From Deinococcus aerophilus (GTDB taxonomy: Bacteria; Deinococcota; Deinococci; Deinococcales; Deinococcaceae), in NCBI RefSeq assembly GCF_014647075.1, contig NZ_BMOM01000037.1:1-25154 (forward strand): a stretch of 25,154 bases of DNA, read 5' to 3'. The translations under genes were made by a program, and so were the position numbers. The notes below the pieces were generated by a model that made no database searches, had not been told where the DNA came from, and saw nothing but the letters and a program-made list of their open reading frames with translations. Positions 11,092-19,748 of the stretch are shown here, in pieces; positions within the stretch are counted from its first letter, which is position 1; each line of letters starts with the position of its first letter.

Positions 11092-13863
11092 TTAAGGCAG
11101 GAGACTCAGGTAGGTTGCGATCTGTCCTCCAGAAGTGTATTCCTGGGTCAGTACCGCCACACCACCACTGCTCAGCGGCGTCGCCGCTGCAGGGCTGCCC
11201 AGAGACAGTTCGGTGAACTGATTGGTGGTGACATCAATCTTAAGGAGCCCGTTGTAGCTGGTGCTCCAGAGTACCGTGCTGTCTTTCTTGTCAAAGCCAA
11301 TCATCCGGCCGATTTGAGATTGGTTTTGAAACGTCGTTGTGGAACCGTCTGTGTTGATGCGCTTCAACCGCCCGTATTCGGTGAGATAGATCAGCCCGTC
11401 GTTCCTGATGGCGATACTGGTGGACTGCGCGCTGGCTCCGAATTCCAGGGGGGTGACGGTATCCGTGACTGTGTCGATCTTCAGCCCCTTGTTCGAGTAG
11501 CTTGGCAGATAGATCAGTTGCTTGCCGTCATTGCTGGCCGTGAACGTCCCGCTCGCCTCGATCGTCTGTGCTGTGGGGACCGTCGCGACGGCGCCTGTGG
11601 TGGGGTTCCAATGTGTCAGGGCAGTCAGCTGTCCTCCCATGCCGGTCTGGGTGGTCTTCACGAACCAGATCCGTCCGTGACTGTCGCTTGCGCCGTTGTC
11701 CACTGCACTTGGGGGAGTCAGAGGGGTACTGGTTCCGCTGGCAGTGACCAGATAAGCCTTACCGGATCCATGAGGGGAGGTGGTGGCCAGAAGGGAGCCA
11801 CTGGGCAGGGCGATCAATCTCACGATGGTGTCCGGAATGCTGGCGGTAGCCACGACTTTTCCTGCCACGAGCCGCCTGAGCGTGCTGACATTGAGGGACT
11901 GCTGCGAATCGTATTCGCTGGAGGTCACCCACACCCCCTGGCTGGCTGCCACAGCTTGCGAAGACACGTTTGCTCCCAGGGCCGTCCGGGTAGGTCGCAC
12001 GGTCAGGGTAAAGGTGTTGCTGCCGGTATACGGCAGGGCACCCAGATCCGGTGAAGTGATCTGTACCTGAGTGCTTCCCAAAGCCGCGTCCACCACCGCC
12101 GTGAGCGGCACCTTGACCGTGGTCACGGTGTTGGGCGCGACCTGTACATGGGTCGGCGTCGCCGTAACGCCCTGGGGCAGCCCGGTGATTTCCAAGGTGG
12201 TGGTGCCATTAAAGCCGTCCTGACTGCGCACGTCCACCTCAACAAACCCTTTGTCTCCCTGATACACGGCCTGGGATTCGTAGCTGTTGTGCAGGCTGAC
12301 CGTGACCGTTGGCTTGGGGACCGTCAATGCGACGGACCCTTTGGCACTTCGGTCTCCGCTCTGAGCGGAGACCGTGAGGGGGTAGGTGCCGGGTTTGAGG
12401 GTTGCATCGCTGGTCAGCTCAATCTGAGTGGAACTGTAACCGTTCAGGTTCACATTGACGGGTTTGGCCACGACGCCGGCCGGCAGCCCGTTGACGCTTA
12501 GCGTGACGTTGCCACTAAAAGTGCCCGTGCTGCTCAGAGAAACGGCGATATACCGGGTGCTGCTGGGGGGAATCTGTACCTCTGGATTCTGGATGTACAT
12601 ACTGATGCCAGGGCGGTTGACATTGAGGACGCCGAAGCCCGTGCCCACCTGCTTGCCGGTTCCATCCTTGACCATCACCTCAAACGGCTGCCCTGTGTAG
12701 TTGTCTGTTCCAGTGTACCGGAACGTCAGTTTGGTGGCCAGCAGTTGCGGCTGCAGATCCAGCCCACCGAACATGTCGGAGTGTGCCGCCTGAGCGGTCA
12801 TTTTGGGCAGCGGAGCCAGAGTCACTGTGGCGGGTTCTACCGTCAGGCCCGGAATCGAGGTGCTCAGATTGACTGTGCCGGAGTAATTGCCAATCTGAAC
12901 CAGGTCGGCGTCCACCGTCACCGTCTCATTGCTGGTGAAGGTCAGGTCCTGTGAATTGAAATCAACACCCACGCGGGGTGTGCTGGAAGTAAATACCAGT
13001 CCGACTTGGTCGTCGGACGAAGCGTTGCGGACGGTGTAGGTCGTGCCGTCCTTGGAGAGGACCAGGGTGTTCCAGCCGCGTCCGACCGCAATGTCATACT
13101 TCACGCTGAAGGCAATGCCCGCGTCATTCGTAAAGCTGCAGGTGCTTTTCATGGTGAAGGGCCGATCTGAATACAGCCGGTCAATCAGGGCGTCCGGCAG
13201 GGAGGCGTCCGCACCGGCCACCACCTTCTCCTTGATCGTTCCGAGCAGATCACGCTGTGGACTGTATGTATTGAGGTAGATGCTCTCCAGCACCCGGGCA
13301 GTGGAGTCGCTGCTCCTTGCCGTGCAGCCTGCATCGAAATTGCCTGTAAGGTCCGCCGCCTCAGGCGCAATTTTGGACAGATCAAAGGAGAGCACATTGT
13401 CGGCGAGCGTGGACTTGGCGAAAAATACAGTTCTGGCGCTCTCTATGTAGGCGTTGTTGAGCTTCAGGTCCGTTCCGCTGACTTTTCCGGAAATGGTGGT
13501 ATTACTTAGCGCGACTCCGGCCGGAGCACTGACCTTGTATTCCAGCGTCACCGTCTTGTCGGCGTCGAGCGTCACGCTCTGGGCAGGGGGTGTGGTGTAC
13601 CCGTTGACCGGGCCGCCCTCCACCCTGAGGACGTTGCCCGCCGCAATGCCGGCGAAGGCTTTGCCGCTGGCGAGCGTGCCCTCAAACAGCGTGGCCTGGA
13701 TGGTGGAGTTGATGACCTTGACGGGAGCGCTGGTGGGCCCAGTCAGTTTGATGCTCAGGGTATGGGCAGAGGCAGGCGGGGTGGGTCCACCGCCTCCTCC
13801 ACCACAGGCTGCCAGCAAGGCAGTCAGGGTTACAGTCATGGCGGGCGCGATCATTTTCTTCAT
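11092..13863 (-). CDS. Large lipoprotein with Ig-like repeats and beta-propeller-like C-terminus
   Basis: This is a 923-residue surface-type protein. A lipoprotein signal (MKKMIAPAMTVTLTALLAAC, Cys20) is followed by a run of six glycines and a Thr/Pro-rich stretch. About 320-620 holds three related beta-sandwich units with the repeated pattern G-x-V/T-x-L-x-I/V-x-G-L-P-x-G-V-x-A/V-x-P (near 331, 450 and 555), resembling Ig-like NEW3-type domains of extracellular proteins. From about 628 to the end, repeated motifs such as DNGASDSHGRIWFVK, IAIRNDGLIYLTEYGRLKRI and STSYNGLLKIDV suggest a beta-propeller of the SMP-30/Vgb-like type. Binding or sensing at the cell surface is plausible but unproven. 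Codon use is visibly less GC-biased than neighbours. GTG at 13869 is an alternative start, 5 nt from a TAGATT box. Confidence 0.8.
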   Translation of the reverse strand: MKKMIAPAMTVTLTALLAACGGGGGGPTPPASAHTLSIKLTGPTSAPVKVINSTIQATLFEGTLASGKAFAGIAAGNVLRVEGGPVNGYTTPPAQSVTLDADKTVTLEYKVSAPAGVALSNTTISGKVSGTDLKLNNAYIESARTVFFAKSTLADNVLSFDLSKIAPEAADLTGNFDAGCTARSSDSTARVLESIYLNTYSPQRDLLGTIKEKVVAGADASLPDALIDRLYSDRPFTMKSTCSFTNDAGIAFSVKYDIAVGRGWNTLVLSKDGTTYTVRNASSDDQVGLVFTSSTPRVGVDFNSQDLTFTSNETVTVDADLVQIGNYSGTVNLSTSIPGLTVEPATVTLAPLPKMTAQAAHSDMFGGLDLQPQLLATKLTFRYTGTDNYTGQPFEVMVKDGTGKQVGTGFGVLNVNRPGISMYIQNPEVQIPPSSTRYIAVSLSSTGTFSGNVTLSVNGLPAGVVAKPVNVNLNGYSSTQIELTSDATLKPGTYPLTVSAQSGDRSAKGSVALTVPKPTVTVSLHNSYESQAVYQGDKGFVEVDVRSQDGFNGTTTLEITGLPQGVTATPTHVQVAPNTVTTVKVPLTAVVDAALGSTQVQITSPDLGALPYTGSNTFTLTVRPTRTALGANVSSQAVAASQGVWVTSSEYDSQQSLNVSTLRRLVAGKVVATASIPDTIVRLIALPSGSLLATTSPHGSGKAYLVTASGTSTPLTPPSAVDNGASDSHGRIWFVKTTQTGMGGQLTALTHWNPTTGAVATVPTAQTIEASGTFTASNDGKQLIYLPSYSNKGLKIDTVTDTVTPLEFGASAQSTSIAIRNDGLIYLTEYGRLKRINTDGSTTTFQNQSQIGRMIGFDKKDSTVLWSTSYNGLLKIDVTTNQFTELSLGSPAAATPLSSGGVAVLTQEYTSGGQIATYLSLLP

Positions 13864-13874
13864 GTCCACTCAGG

Positions 13875-13880
13875 AATCTA
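13875..13880 (-). promoter_or_regulatory. Putative -10 of the large lipoprotein gene (TAGATT)
   Basis: On the minus strand TAGATT lies 11 nt before ATG 13863 and 5 nt before an in-frame GTG at 13869. The 5-nt spacing would fit a leaderless transcript beginning at the GTG. The ATG has only a weak GAGTGG ribosome-binding site. Confidence 0.45.
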
Positions 13881-14030
13881 ATCCTTGCCGTTTTAACCCG
13901 CGTGCAAAGTTGACCGCTCAGCCGCTCATCCGCTCAGCCCCACCGTTCCATTAAGACTGAATCAGTTTGGAGGGGTTTGCTAGCCTCTTACCGCCTTACA
14001 CCTACTTCATGCCGGCGAAAGCATGCAAAG

Positions 14031-14065
14031 ACAGACCGGAGTGCCGCAATGGCACTCCGGTCTGT
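14031..14065 (-). terminator. era terminator, 15-bp perfect hairpin
   Basis: ACAGACCGGAGTGCC (14031-14045) and GGCACTCCGGTCTGT (14051-14065) are perfect complements around a 5-nt loop. The hairpin begins about 22 nt past the era stop and on the minus strand is followed by CTTTGCATGCTTT. It is the longest perfect intergenic stem in the window apart from the right-edge hairpin and insulates era from the lipoprotein gene. Confidence 0.8.
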
Positions 14066-14086
14066 TCCTTCGCTTCCCGCCGCGTC

Positions 14087-15013
14087 TTACTCGTAGCCCA
14101 GTTCGCGCAGCGCTTCGGGGTCCTCGCGCCAGCCATTGATCACGATAACTTCCAGGCCCAGAAAGACCTTGCGGTCCAGGAACACCTCCAGCTGCTTGCG
14201 GGCGGCCTGGCCGATCTCGCGCAGCTGCTTGCCGCCCGCACCAATGACCATACCCTTGTGGGCGTTCTTCTCGACCACGATCTCGCCCTCGATGCGTTGC
14301 AGGCCATCCTCGCGCTCGGTCCAGCGGTTCACGCGGGTGGCGACGGCATAGGGCAGCTCGTCGCGCAGCTTCTTCATGGCCTCCTCGCGGATGATCTCGG
14401 CGGCCCACATCTCGCGGGTCTGGTCGCTGGCCGCGCCGCGCGGGTAAAAGAAGGGGTTCTCGGGCAGGATATCCAGCACCTGTTCGCGCAGCATGGCGAC
14501 CGCCGTGGTGTTGTTCTGGGCGCTGAGCATCACTTCCTGCGTGTCGGCCGTACGGCCTTCCAGCAGCGCGCCGTACAGCTTCATGGCCTCCTCGGGGTAC
14601 TTGGAGACATCGAGCTTGTTGCCCACCAGGAACAGCGGCTTGGGCAGGTCACGCAGTTGCCGGGCCACCAGCTGATCCTCCTCGCCCGGGGGATGGCGCA
14701 GGTCCACCACCCACAGGATGGCGTCCACATCGGCCAGGGCGCTGTGCACTTCCTGGTTCATGTACTTGCCCAACGCGTCCTTGGGCTTGTGCAGCCCCGG
14801 CGTGTCCACGAAGACGATCTGGTGGGTGTCGCTGGAAAAGATGCCGCGCACGCCCCGCCGGGTGGTCTGGGGACGGGGACTCGTCGGAGCCACCTTGGTG
14901 TTCAGAAAGGCGTTGAGCAGCGTGCTCTTGCCGACGTTCGGCTTGCCGACAATCGCCACGAACCCGGAATGGGTCTGGGGCGTGGCGCCGGTGGTGGAGG
15001 ACAGGTCTGTCAT
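14087..15013 (-). CDS. era: GTPase Era
   Basis: Era is an essential GTPase that binds the 3' end of 16S rRNA and assists 30S subunit maturation. The 308 residues match the family. The G domain carries G1 GKPNVGKS (23-30), a switch region with [13 protein letters not shown]3 DTPGLHKP, G4 NKLD and G5 SAQN. The C-terminal KH domain is recognisable by [19 protein letters not shown], whose GxxG-like loop contacts RNA. Residues 1-16 are a short Ser/Thr-rich lead-in. No ribosome-binding site is seen before the ATG; GAGAAT 6 nt upstream on the minus strand is a one-mismatch version of the leaderless -10. A strong terminator follows the stop. The divergent neighbour is a YIP1 membrane protein. Confidence 0.97.
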   Translation of the reverse strand: MTDLSSTTGATPQTHSGFVAIVGKPNVGKSTLLNAFLNTKVAPTSPRPQTTRRGVRGIFSSDTHQIVFVDTPGLHKPKDALGKYMNQEVHSALADVDAILWVVDLRHPPGEEDQLVARQLRDLPKPLFLVGNKLDVSKYPEEAMKLYGALLEGRTADTQEVMLSAQNNTTAVAMLREQVLDILPENPFFYPRGAASDQTREMWAAEIIREEAMKKLRDELPYAVATRVNRWTEREDGLQRIEGEIVVEKNAHKGMVIGAGGKQLREIGQAARKQLEVFLDRKVFLGLEVIVINGWREDPEALRELGYE

Positions 15014-15163
15014 TGAACCATTCTCTCATGCCTGCGGCCCAACAAAAGGGAGGCGAAGGCGTCGGGTCGCGGATGGGAAACAGGGACTGCCCAGACCAAC
15101 CTGGGATGGTGCATTAAGCTGGCATAAAGGCAGATGGGCGGAACGTCAACAGTGGCCAGAGCG

Positions 15164-15169
15164 TACTGT
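15164..15169 (+). promoter_or_regulatory. Putative leaderless -10 (TACTGT)
   Basis: TACTGT lies 5 nt before the ATG at 15175 with no ribosome-binding site between them. It fits the leaderless arrangement seen elsewhere in the window. Confidence 0.5.
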
Positions 15170-15174
15170 GGGTT

Positions 15175-15762
15175 ATGAGAGGCCCCGTCTACTCCGGCCC
15201 TGAATCCAATATTCAGGACATGTTTGCCCAGAGCACCGCCGTCCTGACCCAGCCCAGCGCCGCGACGTTCGAACGGTACGAGAAGCGCGGCGGCATCAAA
15301 AGTGCCTTCACCTATGTGCTCGTTGCCGCTGTCGTCTCGGCAGTGATCGCGGCATTTTTTGCGCTCTTTCATTCGGACGTGACCTTCTTCGGTCAGTTCT
15401 TCTCGCGCCTGATCACCATTCCGGTACAGTTCCTGATCTTCACCGGGGCGGTGTACCTGATCGGCGGAAGCCTGTTCAAGGGGACCGGCACCTATCCGGA
15501 AGTCGCCTACACCTTCGCGCTGTTCTTCGTGCCGCTGAGCATCATTGCCACGGTCATCGGCATCATTCCCATTCTGGGCTGGCTGGTGTCGCTCCTGATC
15601 AGCCTCGTGATGGTCTATTTCGGCTATCTCGCGGTGCAGTCGAGTATGAATCTGCGCGAGCAGGTACCCGCCATCGTGACCCTGGTGCTGGCAGGTATTG
15701 CCAACTTCATCGTGGGGATGGTGCTGGGGGCAGCGCTGGGTGGGCTGTTCGTGGCCGGTTGA
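15175..15762 (+). CDS. YIP1 family membrane protein
   Basis: This is a 195-residue integral membrane protein with a cytoplasmic N-terminus of about 40 residues, followed by five hydrophobic segments: around [84 protein letters not shown] and [23 protein letters not shown]. The P-x2[13 protein letters not shown] layout and the Y-x-G-Y-L-A-V ending of helix four are typical of bacterial YIP1 domains. Function in bacteria is not established. It is followed by a hairpin terminator. Confidence 0.8.
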   Translation: MRGPVYSGPESNIQDMFAQSTAVLTQPSAATFERYEKRGGIKSAFTYVLVAAVVSAVIAAFFALFHSDVTFFGQFFSRLITIPVQFLIFTGAVYLIGGSLFKGTGTYPEVAYTFALFFVPLSIIATVIGIIPILGWLVSLLISLVMVYFGYLAVQSSMNLREQVPAIVTLVLAGIANFIVGMVLGAALGGLFVAG

Positions 15763-15798
15763 AGCCAGCTTTTCTTCTCCAGGCAGGTTCAGTGTGGA

Positions 15799-15821
15799 GG
15801 CGGCGTCTGAGTGGCGCCGCC
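15799..15821 (+). terminator. Terminator of the YIP1 gene
   Basis: GGCGGCGTC (15799-15807) pairs with GGCGCCGCC (15813-15821) with one T-G wobble around a TGAGT loop. On the plus strand it is followed by CCAGTTTCTTGTTCCC, a T-rich tail. It sits in the gap between convergent genes. Confidence 0.75.
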
Positions 15822-15854
15822 CCAGTTTCTTGTTCCCTTCCCTGAAGTACTGCC

Positions 15855-16679
15855 CTACTGGTCGCTGTACACGTGTACGGCCACGTCCAGCTTGCCCTGA
15901 CCGCCTCCGAAATAGGTTCCTCCCACCGGAGAAACGTCGCTGTATTCGCGCCCGTGGCCGATCTTGATGTGCTTTTCCAGAGCCAGGCAGTCGTTGGTGG
16001 GATCGTAGCCCAGCCAGCCGTACCCCGGAATCAGGCATTCGACCCAGGCGTGGGTGGCCTCCGCACCGCGCATCTCGCCGCCGCTGTACAGGTAGCCGCT
16101 GACATACCGTGCCGGAATGCCGAGTTGCCGGGTGATGCCCAGCATGGCGTGCGTGAAATCCTGGCAGACCCCGCGCCCATGCTGGGCAAATTCGGCCAGC
16201 GGGGTGCGCACATCGGTGGCCTGCGGATCATAGGTGAAGCGGCGGCGCAGATGACTGGTCAGGTTCATCAGGAACTCGGGCAGATCGTCGCCGGGGCCGG
16301 GGCGCGTGACCCCGAACAGTTCCGGCCATTGACCGCCCGGCACGCGCGGGCTGGGCACCAGGAACTCGCTGTTGCGCCCACGCACCGGCCTCAGCTCGCC
16401 CACAGGGGTGGGGGCCGGCAGGGTCACGGCGTGGGTGTCCACGATGGCCTGGGCCTCGATCAACAGGTGCCGGTGGTGTTCGTGCACGTGAACGTGATGC
16501 ACGATGGCCCCGAAGTAGTCCTTGTGCGAGGTGATCTCGGCGTTCGGCGTCACGTTCAGATGAAACAGCCGCACGCTCTGGCGGGTCTCCTGGGAGGGAT
16601 GCAGCCGCACCTGATTGAAGGAATCCCAGGCGGGCTTGGGATAGTGGTACTCGGTGGTGTGCCGGATTTCGCAGCGCAT
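15855..16679 (-). CDS. Transglutaminase-like cysteine protease family protein
   Basis: This 274-residue protein has the bacterial transglutaminase-like N-terminal beta domain (MRCEIRHTTEYHY onward, about 1-80) and a papain-like core. The catalytic triad is visible: Cys172 in GRGVCQDFTHAM, His210 in ATHAWVECL and Asp226 in GYDPTND. Members act as amidases, peptidases or amide transferases; substrates of this branch are unknown. The start was set at ATG 16679, where the domain begins; the frame runs 42 nt further without conserved sequence. It is the last gene of the cassette after the ATP-grasp and alpha-E genes, with an unusually long 118-nt gap before it. No signal peptide is present, so it should act in the cytoplasm. 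Confidence 0.9.
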   Translation of the reverse strand: MRCEIRHTTEYHYPKPAWDSFNQVRLHPSQETRQSVRLFHLNVTPNAEITSHKDYFGAIVHHVHVHEHHRHLLIEAQAIVDTHAVTLPAPTPVGELRPVRGRNSEFLVPSPRVPGGQWPELFGVTRPGPGDDLPEFLMNLTSHLRRRFTYDPQATDVRTPLAEFAQHGRGVCQDFTHAMLGITRQLGIPARYVSGYLYSGGEMRGAEATHAWVECLIPGYGWLGYDPTNDCLALEKHIKIGHGREYSDVSPVGGTYFGGGQGKLDVAVHVYSDQ

Positions 16680-16797
16680 AGCAGATGAACCCTCTACCGG
16701 TTCTGCGGGGCAGTCTGACACGTCCGGGCGCCGCAGGGGCGGCGCGGAGCAGACGACTTCCGGGGGAAACAGCCGGCGGCGGCGGCGGGGCGGAGCC

Positions 16798-17754
16798 TCA
16801 TTCTTCTTCGAAATAGGCCGCGTTGATGGCGGCCCCCACCCGGTTGAAGTCGCCCAGCAGCGCCTCGATGGAGGGATCCTGGGTCTGGACGATGTCGGTC
16901 ACGCGGGCGTACTGCAGTCGGGCGACCAGCCAGCGCGACAGCCGCAGGATCTCGGGATGGGCGCCGGGGTGGTGGCGGTCAATCTGCGAGAGCGCCTCGT
17001 GCAGGTTCTCGGCGCTGTAACGCACGCTGCGCGGAAAGTAGTCGTCAAGCAGCAGGAATTCGGTGACCTTCAGCGGGTGAATGCCCGTGTGTACCCGCTT
17101 GCGGTAGGCCTCGTACGCGCTGGCCCCCTTCAGGGCGCTGACCCAGCGCTGATCCTGCAGGGTGCGGCCGGCCGGGTCGGCGCGCTCGGTCTGGGCGGCG
17201 GCGTCCTTGAAGCGGCTTTGCAGCACGCGCAGGGTGTTGTCGCCGCGCTCCAGCATCTGACCGGCGCGCATGAACGACCAGCCCTCATCGCGCGGCAGGG
17301 TGGCGAAGGCGATGCCGAAGAAGAACTGCGAGGCGTCCCGGGCGGCGGCGCAGTATTCAAAGAGGCCGTCGCGGTCAAGCACATCGCCGTTCTCGAAACA
17401 CAGCGTCAGGTAGGAGCGGTTGACCGATTCCCACATCTCGCTGGGAATGCGGTCGCGCAGGCCACGGGCATTCTCGCGGGCGCGGGCCAGACTGCTCGCA
17501 ATGCTCGATGGATTGTCGCGGTCAAAGGCCATCCATGAGCTGACGCTGCGGGCGTCCAGCCGGCCATACTTGGCCCGCAACTCGCTCTCGCCGCCGGTCA
17601 GTTCCAGCAGCGGCGTCCAGTATTCGCGCGCGCGGCCCGAGACCTCCAGGCCCGCGTAGTAGTTGACGTTCAGGAGCCGGGCGGTGTTCTCGGCCCGCTC
17701 CATGTAGCGCCCGATCCAGAACAGGTTCTCGGCCAGCCGGGACAGCAGCAGCAT
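16798..17754 (-). CDS. Alpha-E domain protein
   Basis: This 318-residue all-helical protein belongs to the alpha-E (DUF403) family, seen from the opening MLLLSRLAENLFWIGRYMERAENTARLLNV and the blocks SSIASSLARARENARGLRD and WVSALKGASAYEAYRK. No catalytic mechanism is established for the family. It almost always accompanies a circularly permuted ATP-grasp protein and a transglutaminase-like protein, which is exactly the arrangement here. Its ATG overlaps the ATP-grasp stop by one base (TAATG), implying coupled translation and a stable partnership. It has no signal peptide. Confidence 0.9.
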   Translation of the reverse strand: MLLLSRLAENLFWIGRYMERAENTARLLNVNYYAGLEVSGRAREYWTPLLELTGGESELRAKYGRLDARSVSSWMAFDRDNPSSIASSLARARENARGLRDRIPSEMWESVNRSYLTLCFENGDVLDRDGLFEYCAAARDASQFFFGIAFATLPRDEGWSFMRAGQMLERGDNTLRVLQSRFKDAAAQTERADPAGRTLQDQRWVSALKGASAYEAYRKRVHTGIHPLKVTEFLLLDDYFPRSVRYSAENLHEALSQIDRHHPGAHPEILRLSRWLVARLQYARVTDIVQTQDPSIEALLGDFNRVGAAINAAYFEEE

Positions 17755-19508
17755 TATTTCTCACCTTCCTGGGTCTCAGGGCCTTCAAGCTCGTCTTTTT
17801 CCAGCTCCTGCTGATAGGACTGTCCGCCGGGAGAGGGGGGAGGCGTGTCCGACGACTGACTCAGGGACTGCCGCTGGGTCTGTGAGCCGCTGCCCGGCTG
17901 TTCCTGCGATTGGGTCGGGCGCGGTTCGGCGGTGGCCCCGGCTTCTGGCTCAGAAGCTTCCCATCCGCCGTCCTCGCTGCCCACCGCGGGGTCATAGACC
18001 GGGTCAGGGCCGCCCTGGTGAGCCTGCCGTGCGTCGCCGTGCATCATCTGACTCAGGCCCTGCGGCGTGACCGGACCGTCATGGTCCAGCACCCAGGTGT
18101 CCTTGCTGCCGCCCCCCTGCGAGGAATTGACCACCAGACTGCCCCGGCGCAGCGCCACGCGCGTCAGGCCACCCGGCACGATGGTCACGTCGTCGGTGCC
18201 GCACAGGATGTAGGGCCGCAGGTCAATATGCGCGCCTTCAAATCCACCGCTGTCGGGATAGAAGGTGGGATGGCGCGACAGGCCCACCACCGGCTGCCCG
18301 ATGAAGTCGCGCGGATTGGCTTTCACCTTGACTAGGAACTCCTGCACCTCCTGCTCGCTGGCCGAGGGACCGATCAGCATGCCGTAGCCGCCCGCCTCGC
18401 CCACCGCCTTGATGACCATGTTGGCGGCGTTGTCCAGGATGTGCTGCAGGTGGTCGGGGTCGGTGCCCAGAAAGGTGGGGACGTTGTTCAGGATGGGCGT
18501 TTCGTTCAGGTAGTACCGGATCATGTCGGGCACATAGGCGTACACGGCCTTGTCATCGGCCACGCCGGTGCCGATGGCGTTGGCGATGGCCACCCGTCCC
18601 TGACGGTAGACGTCCACCAGCCCCGAAACGCCCAGCGCGCTGTCACGGCGGAAGGCCAGCGGATCGAGGAAGTCATCGTCTATGCGGCGGTAGATCACGT
18701 CCACCTGTCGGCGCCCCCCGGTGGTCCGCATCCAGACCCGCCCGGCGTCCACAAACAGGTCGCGGCCCTCCACGAGCTCCACGCCCATCTGCTGGGCGAG
18801 GTACGCGTGCTCAAAGTACGCGCTGTTGTACATGCCCGGCGTCAGGACCACCACCGTGCCGTTGTCGCGTGGGCTGACCGATTGCAGCAGCGCGAGCAGC
18901 ACCGTGGCGTAGTGCTGCACCGACCGCACGCCCTGGCCCTCGAACATCTTGGGGTAGATGCGGCGCATGGCGTCACGGTTGGACAGCAGATACGACACCC
19001 CGCTGGGCGAGCGCAGGTTGTCCTCCAGCACCAGATATTCGCCCTTCTCATCCCGGATCAGGTCCGTGCCGACGATGTGGGTATACAGGCCGCCGGGAGG
19101 CGTGACGCCGTGGACCTCGCGCCGGAAATGGCCCGAGGTATACACCAGTTCCCCGGGAATGACTCCGTCGCCCAGAATCTGCGCCTCGCTGTAGACGTCG
19201 TTCAGAAAGGCATTCAGCGCCCGCACGCGCTGGGTCATCCCCGCCTCGACATAGGCCCACTCCGAGGCGGGGATGATGCGCGGCACCGGGTCAAAGGGAA
19301 AGGTGCGCTCGGTGCCCTTGGAATCGCCGTACACCGTGAAGGTGATGCCCTGGTTGCGAAAGGCCACATCCAACAGCCCGTGCCGCCTCTGAAACTCGGG
19401 AATGCCCAGGCGGTCCATGTAGTCCAGCAGGCCCTGGTAATGCGGCCGCACCTGCCCGTCCGGCGTGTACATCTCATCAAAAAATTCGCTGCCTGGCTGG
19501 TATTTCAT
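17754..19508 (-). CDS. Circularly permuted ATP-grasp protein
   Basis: This 584-residue member of the circularly permuted ATP-grasp family (DUF404/DUF407) is predicted to ligate amino acids or peptides using ATP. Family landmarks include the N-terminal FFDEMYTPDGQVRPHY, LVLEDNLRSPSGVSYLL (about 158-175), VVLTPGMYNSAYFEH, VDVIYRRIDDDFLDPL, VAIANAIGTGVADDK, a Gly-rich VGEAGGYGMLIGPSA (about 365-380) and FEGAHIDLRPY. After about residue 500 it carries an odd extension of some 80 residues, rich in Gln, Ser, Pro and Glu with 11 glutamines and no predicted fold. ATG 19508 was chosen because the family sequence starts there and a promoter lies just upstream; the longer frame is rejected. It heads the operon with alpha-E and transglutaminase. 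Confidence 0.9.
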   Translation of the reverse strand: MKYQPGSEFFDEMYTPDGQVRPHYQGLLDYMDRLGIPEFQRRHGLLDVAFRNQGITFTVYGDSKGTERTFPFDPVPRIIPASEWAYVEAGMTQRVRALNAFLNDVYSEAQILGDGVIPGELVYTSGHFRREVHGVTPPGGLYTHIVGTDLIRDEKGEYLVLEDNLRSPSGVSYLLSNRDAMRRIYPKMFEGQGVRSVQHYATVLLALLQSVSPRDNGTVVVLTPGMYNSAYFEHAYLAQQMGVELVEGRDLFVDAGRVWMRTTGGRRQVDVIYRRIDDDFLDPLAFRRDSALGVSGLVDVYRQGRVAIANAIGTGVADDKAVYAYVPDMIRYYLNETPILNNVPTFLGTDPDHLQHILDNAANMVIKAVGEAGGYGMLIGPSASEQEVQEFLVKVKANPRDFIGQPVVGLSRHPTFYPDSGGFEGAHIDLRPYILCGTDDVTIVPGGLTRVALRRGSLVVNSSQGGGSKDTWVLDHDGPVTPQGLSQMMHGDARQAHQGGPDPVYDPAVGSEDGGWEASEPEAGATAEPRPTQSQEQPGSGSQTQRQSLSQSSDTPPPSPGGQSYQQELEKDELEGPETQEGEK

Positions 19509-19531
19509 GCGCGCCGACCCCCTGTGTGCTG

Positions 19532-19559
19532 ATCCTATGTGCTGAACTTGAGAATGCAA
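19532..19559 (-). promoter_or_regulatory. Promoter of the ATP-grasp/alpha-E/transglutaminase operon
   Basis: On the minus strand a TTGCAT -35 (19554-19559) and a TAGGAT -10 (19532-19537) are separated by 16 bp. Transcription would start near 19525, giving a leader of roughly 17 nt that includes an AGGGGG ribosome-binding site. This is the only near-canonical -35/-10 pair I find in the window. Confidence 0.6.
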
Positions 19560-19736
19560 CAGGATACGCGCAGACTCCGGGGCCGCGCCCGTTCCGGTGT
19601 CTGCCATTAAGACCGCATGAGCGGCGCGTGACGGGCGGGGAGCGCTCTGGCACGGCCTCCACGCCGCCTGGTCCAGTCCCCGCAGGCCGGACCTCAAGCG
19701 GCCCCTTCAAGACAGTTGTCGGGGAACCCGGGGGCG

Positions 19737-19742
19737 TAGGCT
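19737..19742 (+). promoter_or_regulatory. Putative leaderless -10 of the ABC exporter gene (TAGGCT)
   Basis: TAGGCT lies 6 nt before the ATG at 19749. A TTGTCG at 15 bp upstream could be a -35. It shares the 240-bp region with the divergent ATP-grasp operon promoter; no ORF or RNA structure is seen between them. Confidence 0.55.
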
Positions 19743-19748
19743 GGGCCC

